The position numbers and the translations under genes are program-made. A model generated the notes under the pieces. It saw nothing but the letters and a program-made list of their open reading frames with translations, was not told the DNA's origin and did no database searches. DNA of 64,000 bases from DASXMR01 sp036495525 (GTDB lineage Bacteria; Actinomycetota; Actinomycetes; Streptosporangiales; Streptosporangiaceae), in the NCBI GenBank assembly GCA_036495525.1, contig DASXMR010000139.1, positions 35,831 to 99,830 of the forward strand. The letters run 5' to 3'. Shown in pieces: positions 42,471 to 55,300 of this stretch (its first letter is position 1; every line of letters begins with the position of its first letter).

Positions 42471-43721
42471 TCAGGTCAGGCCGGCCGCGGCCAGCGCCGC
42501 GCGCAGCCGCGGCTCAAGGCTTCCGGGGCTCACCCGGTCGAGCCGCACGCTGTCGCAGCCCACCCAGGAAGCCGCTTCGCCGAGGGCGCGCGCCATCGGC
42601 TCGGCTGCCTTCGGCGTGTCCAGGCTTAGCTGTCGCGCGATCAGCGTGCTGCCGCTGCGAGCCGGATCCACCCGCCCGACCAGACGCCCCCCGGCCAGCA
42701 GCGGCATCGTGTAGTAGCCGTGCACCCGCTTCGGTGCCGGGACATACGCCTCCAGGCCGTGCTCGAACCCGAAGATCCGCAGCGTGCGCTTGCGGTCCCA
42801 GATCAGCGAGTCAAATGGCGATAGCAGCGTCACCCGGTGCCGGCCCCGGCCGGCCAGCCCGCCCGACGAGGCGCTCAGGGACGCCAGCGCGGCCGGACCG
42901 GCCCAGGCCATGGCCGGCTGGCCGGAGCGCGAACTGACCGCCACCGGCACGAGGCCAGCCATCTCCGCTGCCTGATCAGCGGTCAGGCCCGCCGCGTTCT
43001 TCCCGTTCATGAAGTTCGTCGTGCGCTGGTAGTCGGCGAGGTCGGCGCTGGTGGCGACGCCAAGCGCCCGGCCGGTCGCGCCGGCCAGATGGATGAGGCA
43101 CTCGGCGTCCGACGGCTCGGCGTCCAGCAGGCTGCCCGGCAGCACACGCTCGGGCAGGTCATAGATCCGCCGCCAGCCCACCCGGCGCACGCAGATCACC
43201 TGGCCGGCATCCAGCAGCAGCTCTACTGCCGTCTTCGCCTCCGACCAGTCCCACCAAGGGCCGCCCTTGCGCGCACCGCCCAGGTCGGTGGCGGTCAGCG
43301 GGCCCTCGGCACGAAGCCTGGCCAGCACCTTGGCACAGGCGTCGGGATGCGCCGCCCGCCATTTGGGTGCCCCGTCGCGCAGCCGGCGACGGCGGTAGGC
43401 GTAGTAGGGCCACTCCTCGACGGGCAGCACGCAGGCCGCGTGCGACCAGTACTCAAACGCGGCCGGCTGGCCAGCCGGCCAGTAAGCGCGCTCGACCCGC
43501 GGCCGGCCAACCGGGCCAAGCCGGGCGTAGGCAACCAGTTCGTGCGAGCGCGCCAGCACGCTGATCGTGTCGAGCTGGACCGCGCCGAGCCGCCGCAGCA
43601 TGGCCGGGACCCCGCCACGTCGTGCCTGCGTGCCCATGAGACCCTGGGCATGCAGCATGACCAGCCGGGCCTCATCGGGGGTGAGGACGTGCTGAGGGGC
43701 GGGGCGGCTCGATCGGCTCAT
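42471..43721 (-). CDS. YcaQ/AlkX-like winged-helix DNA glycosylase family protein
   Basis: A 416-residue member of the YcaQ (crosslink-repair DNA glycosylase, former DUF1006) family. The catalytic QxD motif is Gln49-Leu-Asp51 within GAVQLDTISVLARSHELVAY. Other family blocks are EYWSHAACVLP, a winged-helix region (about 130-190), TLLSPFDSLIWDRKRT and the C-terminal KRVHGYYTMPLL. E. coli YcaQ unhooks DNA interstrand crosslinks. The ATG at 43721 opens the conserved domain (MSRSSRPAPQHVLTPDEARL). It converges on the MFS gene. Confidence 0.9.
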   Translation of the reverse strand: MSRSSRPAPQHVLTPDEARLVMLHAQGLMGTQARRGGVPAMLRRLGAVQLDTISVLARSHELVAYARLGPVGRPRVERAYWPAGQPAAFEYWSHAACVLPVEEWPYYAYRRRRLRDGAPKWRAAHPDACAKVLARLRAEGPLTATDLGGARKGGPWWDWSEAKTAVELLLDAGQVICVRRVGWRRIYDLPERVLPGSLLDAEPSDAECLIHLAGATGRALGVATSADLADYQRTTNFMNGKNAAGLTADQAAEMAGLVPVAVSSRSGQPAMAWAGPAALASLSASSGGLAGRGRHRVTLLSPFDSLIWDRKRTLRIFGFEHGLEAYVPAPKRVHGYYTMPLLAGGRLVGRVDPARSGSTLIARQLSLDTPKAAEPMARALGEAASWVGCDSVRLDRVSPGSLEPRLRAALAAAGLT

Positions 43722-43762
43722 CTGCGGGCAGCGTATCGCCCGCCTGTGACACTTCGGCCGGC

Positions 43763-44068
43763 TTAATACCAGTCGTCGAAGATGTCGGTCGCAAGCGCCA
43801 GCAGGCAGCCCAGGCCACTCAGGCCGACACCCGCCCAGAACAGCCACCAGGTCGGGCCGCCGTGGCCGAAGATCAGCGCGAGGCCGCCCACCAGGAAGCC
43901 GAGCATGATCATGGTGACCGCCACCCAGGACACCGGGCGGCCGTGGAAGGCGTGCGGCGCGGCGCTGCCGCCGGGCGAAGGCTGTGCCAGCGTGCCCTGC
44001 TGCCCGCCGGGGGCTGCAGGCTGCGATGCGGCGCCGCCCGTGGTGCCCGGTTCGACTCGGTTCGCCAT
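43763..44068 (-). CDS. Small two-helix membrane protein (HGxxPAAW-like)
   Basis: A 101-residue protein. A Pro/Gly/Ala-rich N-terminus (1-40) is followed by HGRPVSWVAVTMIMLGF (from residue 42), close to the HGxxPAAW motif of a small actinobacterial membrane family, one residue shorter. TM1 lies at about 48-68 and TM2 at about 73-94, ending TDIFDDWY. Function is unknown. The ATG at 44068 has GAGAGGAG upstream. It is divergent from secA across 247 bp. Confidence 0.8.
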   Translation of the reverse strand: MANRVEPGTTGGAASQPAAPGGQQGTLAQPSPGGSAAPHAFHGRPVSWVAVTMIMLGFLVGGLALIFGHGGPTWWLFWAGVGLSGLGCLLALATDIFDDWY

Positions 44069-44315
44069 GCGCCGTGCTCCTCTCGGGATTGCCTCGCCAG
44101 CGTATCTATCATTGTGACGAGGCCAGCGGGAGGGTAAGCATCCACCCCGCCGGGTCGGCTGCGCGCGGGCTCGGCATCGGTGCCGGTGTCGCCTACCATG
44201 ACTGTGAGCACGGGGACACCCGGGTCCGCCTGCTCGCCCGCAGCTGCTGATGCCAGCCCCGGCACGCGCTGCGGCCCGGCCGGGCGGCGACGATCCGCGA
44301 GGAGCGCGACGAGAA

Positions 44316-47321
<3,006 letters not shown>

Positions 47322-47373
47322 ACCGGCTGCTCGGGCGGCCGCCCTGGGCCGGCCGCGGTACGGCGGCGGCACA

Positions 47374-48009
47374 TCAGGCGGCCTCGACGGCAGTGCATAC
47401 CCAGGGCTCTCCTGGCCTCGGGTCACGCTCCAGCCGGACCGCCAGCGCCCGGACCCGGCCGTCGAAGACGAGCACGACGGTCATCTCCAGCACGCCAGGC
47501 GCCGGGCAGCAGGTCAGGACCCGGCGCACGGCGGGCGCCAGGCGCCTGGCCTGAGGCTGCTGTCCGGCTGCCAGCAGCGGGCCAAGCTGGCGAATCCGCC
47601 TGCGCGCCTGCTCCGTCGTCCACGGCGTGATCTGCCTGGCCGGTCGTGCGCCGGCCAGGGTCTCGGCCAGCACCCTGGCGAACTGGCCCGGCCAGTCGGC
47701 GTCTGCCCGGCGGGCTGCGGCCGGCTGGCGCCGGCCGGCCTCGCTGCTCGCCGGCCTGGCATTGCCAGCCGGCGGGCGGGCTGGCTCGCTCCCTAGCTCG
47801 CGAGGCCGCTCCCGCGGTGCGGCGGGCAGCTGGTCGTCGAAGACAGGGCCGGAGTCGGGCACGGTGACGCGGCGGACGGCCATAGCGTCAGGCAGCGGCC
47901 GCCTGATCGGCGGCCGGGCGAACGACGGCACCAGCGGGAAGGCATCACCGGGCCCGCCGTGCTGCTGCGCGGCCGGCCAGGTACATAACTGCGGGAGAAT
48001 CTGCGGCAT
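47374..48009 (-). CDS. Rv3235-family protein
   Basis: A 211-residue protein. The first 110 residues are Pro/Arg/Ala-rich and variable; the conserved domain (about 105-205) includes WPGQFARVLAETLAGARPAR, VLTCCPAPGVLEMTVVLV and a DGRVRALAVRLE block. It belongs to the small actinobacterial Rv3235 family encoded near secA, of unknown function. The gene is convergent with secA (52-bp gap) and divergent from moeZ. There is no strong ribosome site before the ATG, so the exact start is tentative. Confidence 0.8.
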   Translation of the reverse strand: MPQILPQLCTWPAAQQHGGPGDAFPLVPSFARPPIRRPLPDAMAVRRVTVPDSGPVFDDQLPAAPRERPRELGSEPARPPAGNARPASSEAGRRQPAAARRADADWPGQFARVLAETLAGARPARQITPWTTEQARRRIRQLGPLLAAGQQPQARRLAPAVRRVLTCCPAPGVLEMTVVLVFDGRVRALAVRLERDPRPGEPWVCTAVEAA

Positions 48010-48145
48010 GTAAGAGTTCTATCCGGGGCCGGTGACATTTCGCGCTGGCTGGCGTCGCGCTGCCTGGCTGGCAGCCGGAATGCATCGGCTGGCTGCCTGG
48101 TTTGGCAGTAGTGGGTCTGCCCGACAAACACCCAGGAGAGCGATC

Positions 48146-49324
48146 GTGTCACTGCCACCGCTCGTCGAGCCAGCCGCCGAGCTGAGCGTCGACGAGGTCA
48201 AGCGCTACTCGCGGCACCTGATCATCCCTGAGGTCGGGATGACCGGGCAGAAGCGGCTCAAGAACGCCAGGGTGCTGGTGGTCGGCGCGGGCGGCCTTGG
48301 CTCCCCGGCGCTGCTCTATCTCGCCGCGGCCGGCGTGGGCACGCTCGGCGTGATCGATTTCGACGTTGTCGAGGAATCCAACCTGCAGCGGCAGATCATT
48401 CACGGTCAGTCCGACATCGGCCGGTCGAAGGCCGAGTCGGCCGCCGCGAGCGTCGCCGAGGTAAATCCGTTCGTCACCGTGGTGTTGCACCAGGAGCACC
48501 TGGACTCGGACAACGCGATGGAGATCTTCGCCCCGTACGACCTGATCGTCGACGGTACCGACAACTTCGCCACCAGGTACCTGGTGAACGACGCGTGCGT
48601 GCTGCTCGGCAAGCCGTACGTGTGGGGCTCGATCTACCGCTTCGACGGGCAGGCGAGCGTGTTCTGGGCCGAGCACGGCCCCTGCTACCGCTGCCTGTAT
48701 CCGGAGCCGCCGCCGCCAGGCATGGTGCCGTCCTGCGCCGAGGGCGGCGTGCTCGGCGTGCTCTGCGCTTCGATCGGGTCCATTCAGGTCAACGAGGCGA
48801 TCAAGCTCATCACCGGCATCGGCGACTCGCTTGCCGGGCGGCTGATGATCTACGACGCGCTGGAGATGAGCTACCGCACGGTGCGGGTGCAGAAGGACCC
48901 CGAGTGCCCCATCTGCGGGAAGAACCCGACGATCACCGAGCTGATCGACTACGAGGCATTCTGCGGCACCGTCTCGCAGGCTGCGCAGGACGCCGCGGCT
49001 GACTCCACGATCACCGCGGCGGAGCTCAAGGCCATGCAGGACGGCGAGGAGGACATCTTCCTGGTCGACGTCAGGGAGCCGAACGAGTACGAGATCGTGT
49101 CGATCCCCGGCGCGGTGCTGATCCCCAAGGACCAGTTCCTCAACGGCTCGGCACTTGAGCGGCTGCCACAGGACAAGCGCATCGTGCTGCACTGCAAGAG
49201 CGGCGCGCGCAGCGCCGAGTGCCTTTCGGTGGTGAAGAACGCGGGCTTCGCTGATGCCGTGCACGTCGGCGGCGGCGTGCTCTCCTGGATCGCCACCGTC
49301 GACCCCTCGCTGCCCACGTACTGA
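48146..49324 (+). CDS. moeZ: Adenylyltransferase/sulfurtransferase MoeZ
   Basis: A 392-residue two-domain protein that adenylates and thiolates sulfur-carrier proteins for molybdopterin, thioamide or cysteine synthesis. The N-terminal ThiF/MoeB domain (1-275) has RYSRHLIIPEVGMTGQKRL, the ATP loop GAGGLGSPALLYLAAAGVG, the EESNLQRQ block and zinc cysteines (CYRC and CPIC). The C-terminal rhodanese domain (about 290-392) carries active-site Cys in VLHCKSGARSAE. The GTG at 48146 has AGGAG upstream and starts the conserved region. Confidence 0.95.
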   Translation: MSLPPLVEPAAELSVDEVKRYSRHLIIPEVGMTGQKRLKNARVLVVGAGGLGSPALLYLAAAGVGTLGVIDFDVVEESNLQRQIIHGQSDIGRSKAESAAASVAEVNPFVTVVLHQEHLDSDNAMEIFAPYDLIVDGTDNFATRYLVNDACVLLGKPYVWGSIYRFDGQASVFWAEHGPCYRCLYPEPPPPGMVPSCAEGGVLGVLCASIGSIQVNEAIKLITGIGDSLAGRLMIYDALEMSYRTVRVQKDPECPICGKNPTITELIDYEAFCGTVSQAAQDAAADSTITAAELKAMQDGEEDIFLVDVREPNEYEIVSIPGAVLIPKDQFLNGSALERLPQDKRIVLHCKSGARSAECLSVVKNAGFADAVHVGGGVLSWIATVDPSLPTY

Positions 49325-49425
49325 GCCGTCGCGATGCGGACGGGCCGCTGGCGCGGCGGCCGGCCGCAGGCCGTCCTGCTGCCGGGCTTGGCCCGGGCGT
49401 CCGGATCAGGCCGTAGCATTTCGTT

Positions 49426-50304
49426 GTGACAAGGCAGCCGGACAGCCTGGCGGGTGAGGACGCCCCGCCATCCGCTGACTGGCCGGGCGAGGCCGCCTGG
49501 TCAGCTCGGCTGTTCCTGCGGCGCCGTCGCAACCTGCCCGCGATCCTGCTTGCGGTGTGCCTGTGCGGCCTGGGCGCATCGTTGTTCGGGGTGGTGCACC
49601 AGCTTGGCCAGCGCAGCTTCAGCGCCAGCCAGCGGCGGCAGATCACGACCTGGGAGGCGTTGCGCCGATGGCGTGCGATCCCGGCGGGCAAGCTGTTCCC
49701 GCTCACCGTGCGGTATCAGCTGTCCGGCCTGGCGCTGAACTCGGCCACGTCGCTGCCGATGTCCGCCCGGCGGCTCGGGATCGAGCAGCAGCCCGGCTGC
49801 CAGGCGGGTACCGACCCCGCGGCAGCGGCCATCCTGCGGCGCTTCGGCTGCATGTCCGTGCTGCGCGCCACCTACGCCGACGCGGCAGGGAGCATGCTGG
49901 TGACCGTGGGCGTGGCTGCCATGCCCGGCAGCTCGGCGGCCAGCGCCGCGGCCCGCGAACTGCTGGCCGCCGACCAGGGCGGCCAGCCAGCCGGCCAGCG
50001 GTCAGCAGCCAGCGCCGCATCGGCTGCGCAGCAGCCTGGCGTGCGGGCAACGGCGTTTCCCGGCACCATCGCGGCCCGCTTCGCCGACAGCCAGCGCCAG
50101 CTGTCGTGGGCCGCCAGCTACGGTCCTTACCTGCTGATGTCGACCGCCGGCTACGCGGACGGCCGGCCGAGCGTGCCGGTCTCCACCGATACCTATGCCG
50201 ACCAGGAAATGAGCAGCCTGTCACATGGCATTGTCGGCTCGGTGGGCAGGCCGCTCGGCGCGCCGCCGCCGGTGCCCGTCTGTCCCGGGGCGCCAGGATG
50301 CTGA
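49426..50304 (+). CDS. Single-pass membrane protein of unknown function, partner of the S8 protease
   Basis: A 292-residue protein. A hydrophilic N-terminus with RRRRN is followed by one membrane helix at about 37-58 (LPAILLAVCLCGLGASLFGVV) and an extracytoplasmic Ala/Ser/Gly-rich domain with four or five cysteines, including GCQAGTD, FGCMSVL and the terminal CPGAPGC. I recognise no family with confidence. Its stop overlaps the start of the S8 protease gene by 7 bp, so the two are co-translated and it may be the protease's partner or substrate. Confidence 0.7.
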   Translation: MTRQPDSLAGEDAPPSADWPGEAAWSARLFLRRRRNLPAILLAVCLCGLGASLFGVVHQLGQRSFSASQRRQITTWEALRRWRAIPAGKLFPLTVRYQLSGLALNSATSLPMSARRLGIEQQPGCQAGTDPAAAAILRRFGCMSVLRATYADAAGSMLVTVGVAAMPGSSAASAAARELLAADQGGQPAGQRSAASAASAAQQPGVRATAFPGTIAARFADSQRQLSWAASYGPYLLMSTAGYADGRPSVPVSTDTYADQEMSSLSHGIVGSVGRPLGAPPPVPVCPGAPGC

Positions 50305-51845
50305 CCGCCAGGCGCGGACCAGGTGTCCGGACCGCCGCCAGCGCTCTCGCCATCGGGGCGGCGACGGCCAGCCTGATGCTGGCCGGCGCAGCCCCGGCGC
50401 TGGCCGACTCGGTGCGCGACCGGCAGCAGTGGGTGCTCAGCGCGCTCGACGTGGCACCGGCCTGGCAGCACACGCAGGGTCAGGGCGTGACCGTCGCGGT
50501 GATCGACAGCGGCGTCGTTCCTGGTGTTTCCGACCTGGCCGGCTCGGTGACTGCCGGCCCAGACCTGACCGGCGTCGGCACGCCGCCGACCAGCCCGGAC
50601 TGGGGGCTGCACGGCACCTGGATGGCATCGCTGGTCGCCGGGCACGGTCACGATGGCAGCAGCGGGGTACTGGGCACGGCGCCGCAGGCCAGGGTGCTGT
50701 CGATCCGGGTGATCACTGACCGGGCAGATCCCGGCTACGCCGCCTACCAGCACCAGCCGCTGAGCCGCGGGCAGCGCGAGCTGTCCAGGGCGATCAGATA
50801 CGCGGTGCGGCACCACGCCGGGGTGATCAGCATGTCCCTCGGCTACGGCGCCTCAAGCCTGGTGGTCAGGTCCGCGCTGCAGGACGCGGCCAGTCATGGC
50901 GTGGTGGTGGTGGCCTCCTCGGGCAATCTCGGCGACGCGGCCGCGGCGAAGGGGAACGGGCACGCCCCGTATTCGTTCCCGGCCGATTACCCCGGCGTGC
51001 TTGGCGTCGCCGCCGTGAACCGGGCCGGAGCGCCAGCCAGGTTCTCCAGCGAGAACCTGTCCGTCGAGGTGGCAGCACCCGGCGTTGAAGTACCGGCACA
51101 GGGCAATAACGGACAGTACTGGCTGGTCAGCGGCACCAGCCCGGCTTGCGCGCTGACTGCTGGGGTCGCCGCGCTGATCAAGTCGGCCTATCCGGCGCTC
51201 TCCCCGGCCCTGGTGCGCAAGGCGATCACGAGCAGCACAAGCAACCGGCCATCCGGCGGCTATGACGACGAGGTCGGCTTTGGCACCGTCGACGCGGCCG
51301 CGGCGCTGTCCGCGGCCGGGCACCTGGCTCGCCAGCACCCGCAGCGCAGCATGCTCGCCGGGCACCGCTTCGGGGGCGGGCCAGCCGCGATCCCGCCATC
51401 GCCAGTCGGCCAGCGCGGCAGCCGGACGCTCGTGCTGCTGAGCCTGCTCGCCGCCGTGTGCCTGGTCGGGGCGGCCGGAGCTGCCTGGCGGATGCTCGCC
51501 GCCAGGCGCGGCCCGGCGATCGTGCCAGTGCCCATCGGCATGATCCCGTTCCCGCCGCCAGGACGGTCGCTGCCGCCGGCACAGAGCGGACATCCGGACC
51601 GCACGGCCGACTGGCCGGCCGAGCCTGAACCCCCTCACCACGAGGGCGGTCACCACGCAGTCGGTCAGCACGAAGTCGGTCAGCACGGCGGCGGTGAGCA
51701 CGGCGGCGGTGAGCACGATGGCGGTCAGCACGACGGCGGTCATCGCGGCGAGCTGCCTCGGCTACCAGGGCTGCCGAAGCTCCGCCCGGCCGGCCGGCAC
51801 GCCGCCGTTCCTGACCGTGGCGGGGCGGCTGAGGCGGGCGAGTGA
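50298..51845 (+). CDS. Mycosin-like S8 (subtilisin) protease, secreted and membrane-anchored
   Basis: A 515-residue protein with a signal peptide (1-37, cleaved near APALADS), then a subtilisin domain. Catalytic residues are visible: Asp70 (AVIDSG), His105 (GLHGTWMAS), oxyanion Asn210 (SSGNLGD) and Ser281 (SGTSPAC). A C-terminal membrane helix (about 377-400) precedes a cytoplasmic tail with a His/Gly-rich repeat. The signal peptide, S8 domain and C-terminal anchor match mycosins (MycP) of type VII secretion, but no ESX gene is in this window. The ATG at 50298 overlaps the upstream gene by 7 bp, and the stop overlaps the alkyltransferase-like gene by 4 bp. Confidence 0.88.
   Translation: MLTARRGPGVRTAASALAIGAATASLMLAGAAPALADSVRDRQQWVLSALDVAPAWQHTQGQGVTVAVIDSGVVPGVSDLAGSVTAGPDLTGVGTPPTSPDWGLHGTWMASLVAGHGHDGSSGVLGTAPQARVLSIRVITDRADPGYAAYQHQPLSRGQRELSRAIRYAVRHHAGVISMSLGYGASSLVVRSALQDAASHGVVVVASSGNLGDAAAAKGNGHAPYSFPADYPGVLGVAAVNRAGAPARFSSENLSVEVAAPGVEVPAQGNNGQYWLVSGTSPACALTAGVAALIKSAYPALSPALVRKAITSSTSNRPSGGYDDEVGFGTVDAAAALSAAGHLARQHPQRSMLAGHRFGGGPAAIPPSPVGQRGSRTLVLLSLLAAVCLVGAAGAAWRMLAARRGPAIVPVPIGMIPFPPPGRSLPPAQSGHPDRTADWPAEPEPPHHEGGHHAVGQHEVGQHGGGEHGGGEHDGGQHDGGHRGELPRLPGLPKLRPAGRHAAVPDRGGAAEAGE
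51648..51752 (+). repeat. Seven 15-bp tandem units in the protease tail
   Basis: Units of type GGTCAGCACGGCGGC start at 51648 and every 15 bp to 51738. They encode Gly-(Gln/Glu/His)-His-x-(Gly/Val) repeats, a His-rich cytoplasmic tail that could bind metal. Confidence 0.9.
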
Positions 51846-52285
51846 CGCGGCCCTCGCCGGGCCGCAGGCCGCCGGGGCGTGAACCGGCCGGTGAGCACCA
51901 GTCGCGGCGCGGGAAGCGCCGGCCAGGGCAGGCACCGAGCGGTCCAGCGGGCGATAAGCCTGCGGCCGGCGATGGACCGGGGGAGTTCGCCAGCCGGGTG
52001 CTTGACCTGGCCGACGAGATACCCCCCGGCCGGGTCATGTCCTACGGCGATGTGGCCGAGTATCTCGGCGAGGCGGGCCCGCGCCAGGTGGGCCGCGTGA
52101 TGGCGCTGTGGGGCGGCGGGGTGGCGTGGTGGCGGGTCGTGCACGCGGATGGCTCGCTGCTGGCCGGGCACGAGCGGGCGGCGCTGGCGCGTTACCAGGC
52201 CGAGGGCACCCCGCTGCGGCTGGATGCGTCCGGGCGGCCCGGCCGGGTGGACATGCGGCTGGCCCGCTGGCCGGATCCGCAGTAG
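51842..52285 (+). CDS. Alkyltransferase-like protein (MGMT fold without catalytic Cys)
   Basis: A 147-residue protein. After an Arg/Pro-rich head (1-45), residues 47-147 match the DNA-binding domain of O6-alkylguanine-DNA alkyltransferases (VLDLADEIPPGRVMSYGDVA, GPRQVGRVMALW). Where active enzymes have PCHRVV this protein has AWWRVV, so it cannot accept alkyl groups and should be an alkyltransferase-like (ATL) sensor that flags lesions for nucleotide excision repair. It lies directly upstream of adnA, as the ATL gene lies near adnAB in mycobacteria. The GTG overlaps the protease stop by 4 bp; a start further in is possible. Confidence 0.85.
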   Translation: MTRPSPGRRPPGREPAGEHQSRRGKRRPGQAPSGPAGDKPAAGDGPGEFASRVLDLADEIPPGRVMSYGDVAEYLGEAGPRQVGRVMALWGGGVAWWRVVHADGSLLAGHERAALARYQAEGTPLRLDASGRPGRVDMRLARWPDPQ

Positions 52286-52377
52286 CCGGGCCGCCGGAGC
52301 CGGCTGCCGAGCCAGTACGGCATCAGGGCGCGGAGGTTCGGCCAACTCGCCCCGCTCTGTCGGCAGGCTCTGCTGGA

Positions 52378-55300
52378 ATGCACATCGAGATGGACAGGCA
52401 GCAGCCCGCTTACCGCCTCGTCGGCACGCCAGCTTTGGCCGGGCCGGCGCCACGGCTCGATGAAGCGCAGCAGCGCGTGGTCGCCCACCAGGGCGGGCCG
52501 TTGCTGGTGCTGGCCGGACCTGGTACCGGCAAGACGACCGCCATCGTCGAGACGGTGGTTGACCGGGTCAGCCGCCGCGGCGTCGACCCCGGCCGGGTCC
52601 TGGTGCTCACCTTCAGCCGCAAGGCAGCGGCCGAGCTACGCGAGCGGATCTGCGTCCGGCTTGGCCGCACCACCTCTGAGCCGCTCGCGCTGACATTTCA
52701 CAGCTACGCCTATGCCCTGGTGCGGCGCGAGTTCCTGCTGGCCGGGGATGACCCGCCGAACCTGCTGTCCGGTCCTGAGCAGCTGCTTGAGGTGCGCCGG
52801 CTGCTGCGCGGCGACGCAGCCGACGGGGGAAGGAGCTGGCCGGAGCGGCTGCGGCCCGCGCTTGGCACTCGCGGGTTCGCCGCTGAGCTGCGTGACTTCC
52901 TGCTGCGAGCCGCCGAGCGCGGCCTGGATGGTGCCGCCCTGGCCGGGCTTGGCAGGCGCCAGGGCCGCGACGACTGGGTGGCGGCCGGCCGGTTCCTCGA
53001 CTCCTACGCGGCGCGGTTCGACCTGGCCCCGGTGCCGGCCTACGACTACGCCGAGATCGTCAGAATCGCCGGAGGCCTGCTCGGCCGCGCGGCGGTGCGG
53101 CAGCGCGAGCGGCAGGCGTACGACGTGGTCCTGGTGGATGAGTACCAGGACACCGACCCCGCTCAGGAGGAGCTGCTGCATGCGCTGGCGGGCGACGGCC
53201 GCGAGCTGATCGCGGTCGGCGACCCGGACCAGTCGATCTACGCCTTCCGCGGCGCGGATGTGGACGCGGTCGGCCGCTTCGCTGACCGCTTCCGCGCCCC
53301 GGACGGCAGCCCGGCTGAGGTCATCGCGCTGCGCACATGCCGCAGGTCGGGCGAGGCTCTGCTCGCCGCCTCCCGCCGGGTAGCCGCGCGGCTGCCCGTC
53401 CCGCGCGGCGTGCACCGGCCCGATGCCGGCCGCGGCCACCGCGCGCTTGTCCCGCTGGCCGGCGCTGCGCCGGGCGAGCTGCGGGTGGTGGTCGCCGCCA
53501 GCGCCAGCCAGCAGGCCGCGCTGATCGCCGATGCGCTGCGGCGAGCCCGGCTGCTCGACGGCATCAGCTGGTCGTCCATGGCGGTGCTTGTCCGCTCAGC
53601 GGCACGGCAGGCTCCGGTGCTGCAGCGGGCGCTGACCGCGGCTGGCGTCCCGGTGACGGTGGCCGGCGACGAGCTGCCGCTGACCGCCGAGCCGGGCACC
53701 AGGCCGCTGCTGACCCTGCTCGGCTGCGCGCTGCGGCCCGGAACGCTGGATGAGCAGAACGCCGCCGAGCTGCTGACCGGCCCGCTCGGCGGTACTGACG
53801 CGCTCGGCCTGCGGCGGCTGCGCCGGGTGCTGCGGGAGGCTGCTCAGGTCGCGGGGGAGCAGCCGCCGGACGAGCCGCTCGCCGCGGCGCTGCGCGACCC
53901 CAGCGCGCTGGTCACGGCCGGCTGGCCGGGTGACCACGCGGCAGCGGCTGGCCGCGCCAGCGGGCAGGCAGCGAGCAGCGCCAGTATCGCCTCGGCGCTG
54001 GAGGCCGCGCGCCGGGTAGCCGGCTTGCTGAGCCTCGCCAGGTCGGCGGGGGAGCACGGCACGCCACACGAGGTGCTCTGGGCGGTCTGGCAGGAGTCAG
54101 GACTGGCCGCTGCCTGGCAGCAAGCGAGCGCGGAAGGCGGCGCCAGGGGCGCAGCGGCCGACACTGACCTCGACGCGGTCCTGGCCCTCTTCGACTCGGC
54201 GGCCAGGTTCACCGCCCGGCTGCCGCGCGGCTCGGTCCGGCTATTCCTGGACAGCCTGGCTGGCCAGGAGATCGCCGCCGACACCCTGGCCGCACGCGCG
54301 CCGGACGGCGACGCGGTCACGCTGCTGACCGCGCACCGGGCCAAGGGCCTGGAGTGGGACTTCGTCGTAGCGGCAGGCGTGCAGGAAGGAACCTGGCCGG
54401 ACGTCAGGCTGCGCGGCTCACTCCTCGGCATGGACGAGCTGGTGGACATCACCGCCGGCCGGCTTGATTCCGGCGACGGCCGGCAGGGGACCGACGCGGC
54501 CGCGGCCGCGCTCAGCGCGAAGCTGCTCGATGAGGAACGCCGCCTGTTCTACGTCGCGGTGACCAGGGCGAGACGACGGCTGCTGGTCACCGCCGAGGGC
54601 GGGGATGACACCGAGGAGCGGCCGTCCAGGTTCCTCGCCGAGCTGGCCGGCGACCAGGTACGGGTCGAGACCGCGGCCGGGCCGGCCAGGCGCTGGCTGT
54701 CGCTGCCGTCGCTGACCGCCGACTTGCGCCGTGCCGCCTGCGACCCTGGCCTGCCCGAGGTAGTGCAGCGGGCAGCGGCAGCGCAGCTGGCCAGGCTCAG
54801 CGCAGCCGGCGTGCGTGGCGCCAGCCCCCGGCAGTGGTACGCGCTGACCGAGCTGTCCGGCGCGGGGCCGGCCTTCACCGGCCAGCTGCGGCTTTCCCCG
54901 TCCCAGGTCGAGAGCTTCACCAGGTGCGGGCTGCGCTGGCTGCTGGACACCGCGGTCGGGGCCGGCCAGGGCAGCGTGCTGCAGCATTTCGGGATCGTGA
55001 TCCACGCGGCCGCTGCGCTCGCCGCCGAGGGGGCCGGCGACGACGACATCGCCAAGCGGATCGACGGAATGTGGCAGCACCTCGACTTCGGCAGCTCCTG
55101 GTACAGCGCCAAGCAGCGGGATCAGGCGGAGCAGATGATCGCCAGGTTCCTTGACTGGCACCGGAGCAACCCGCGCGAGCTGGTAGCCGTCGAGCGGCGC
55201 CTGCGGGTGGCAGTGGGGGACGTGGTCATCACCGGCCAGGTTGACCGGCTGGAGCGGGGCGACGACGGCACCGCGATCGTCGTGGACTTGAAGACGGGCA

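Noticed and set aside
47331..47345. GGGCGGCCGCCC between secA and the Rv3235-family gene as terminator
   Set aside because: It is a plain 12-bp palindrome with no loop and is easily produced by the local GGC/GCC bias.
49557..50297. Extended N-terminus of the S8 protease overlapping the upstream gene
   Set aside because: The added stretch is low-complexity, lies out of frame over a real gene, and would bury the signal peptide; the ATG at 50298 gives a normal secretion signal.
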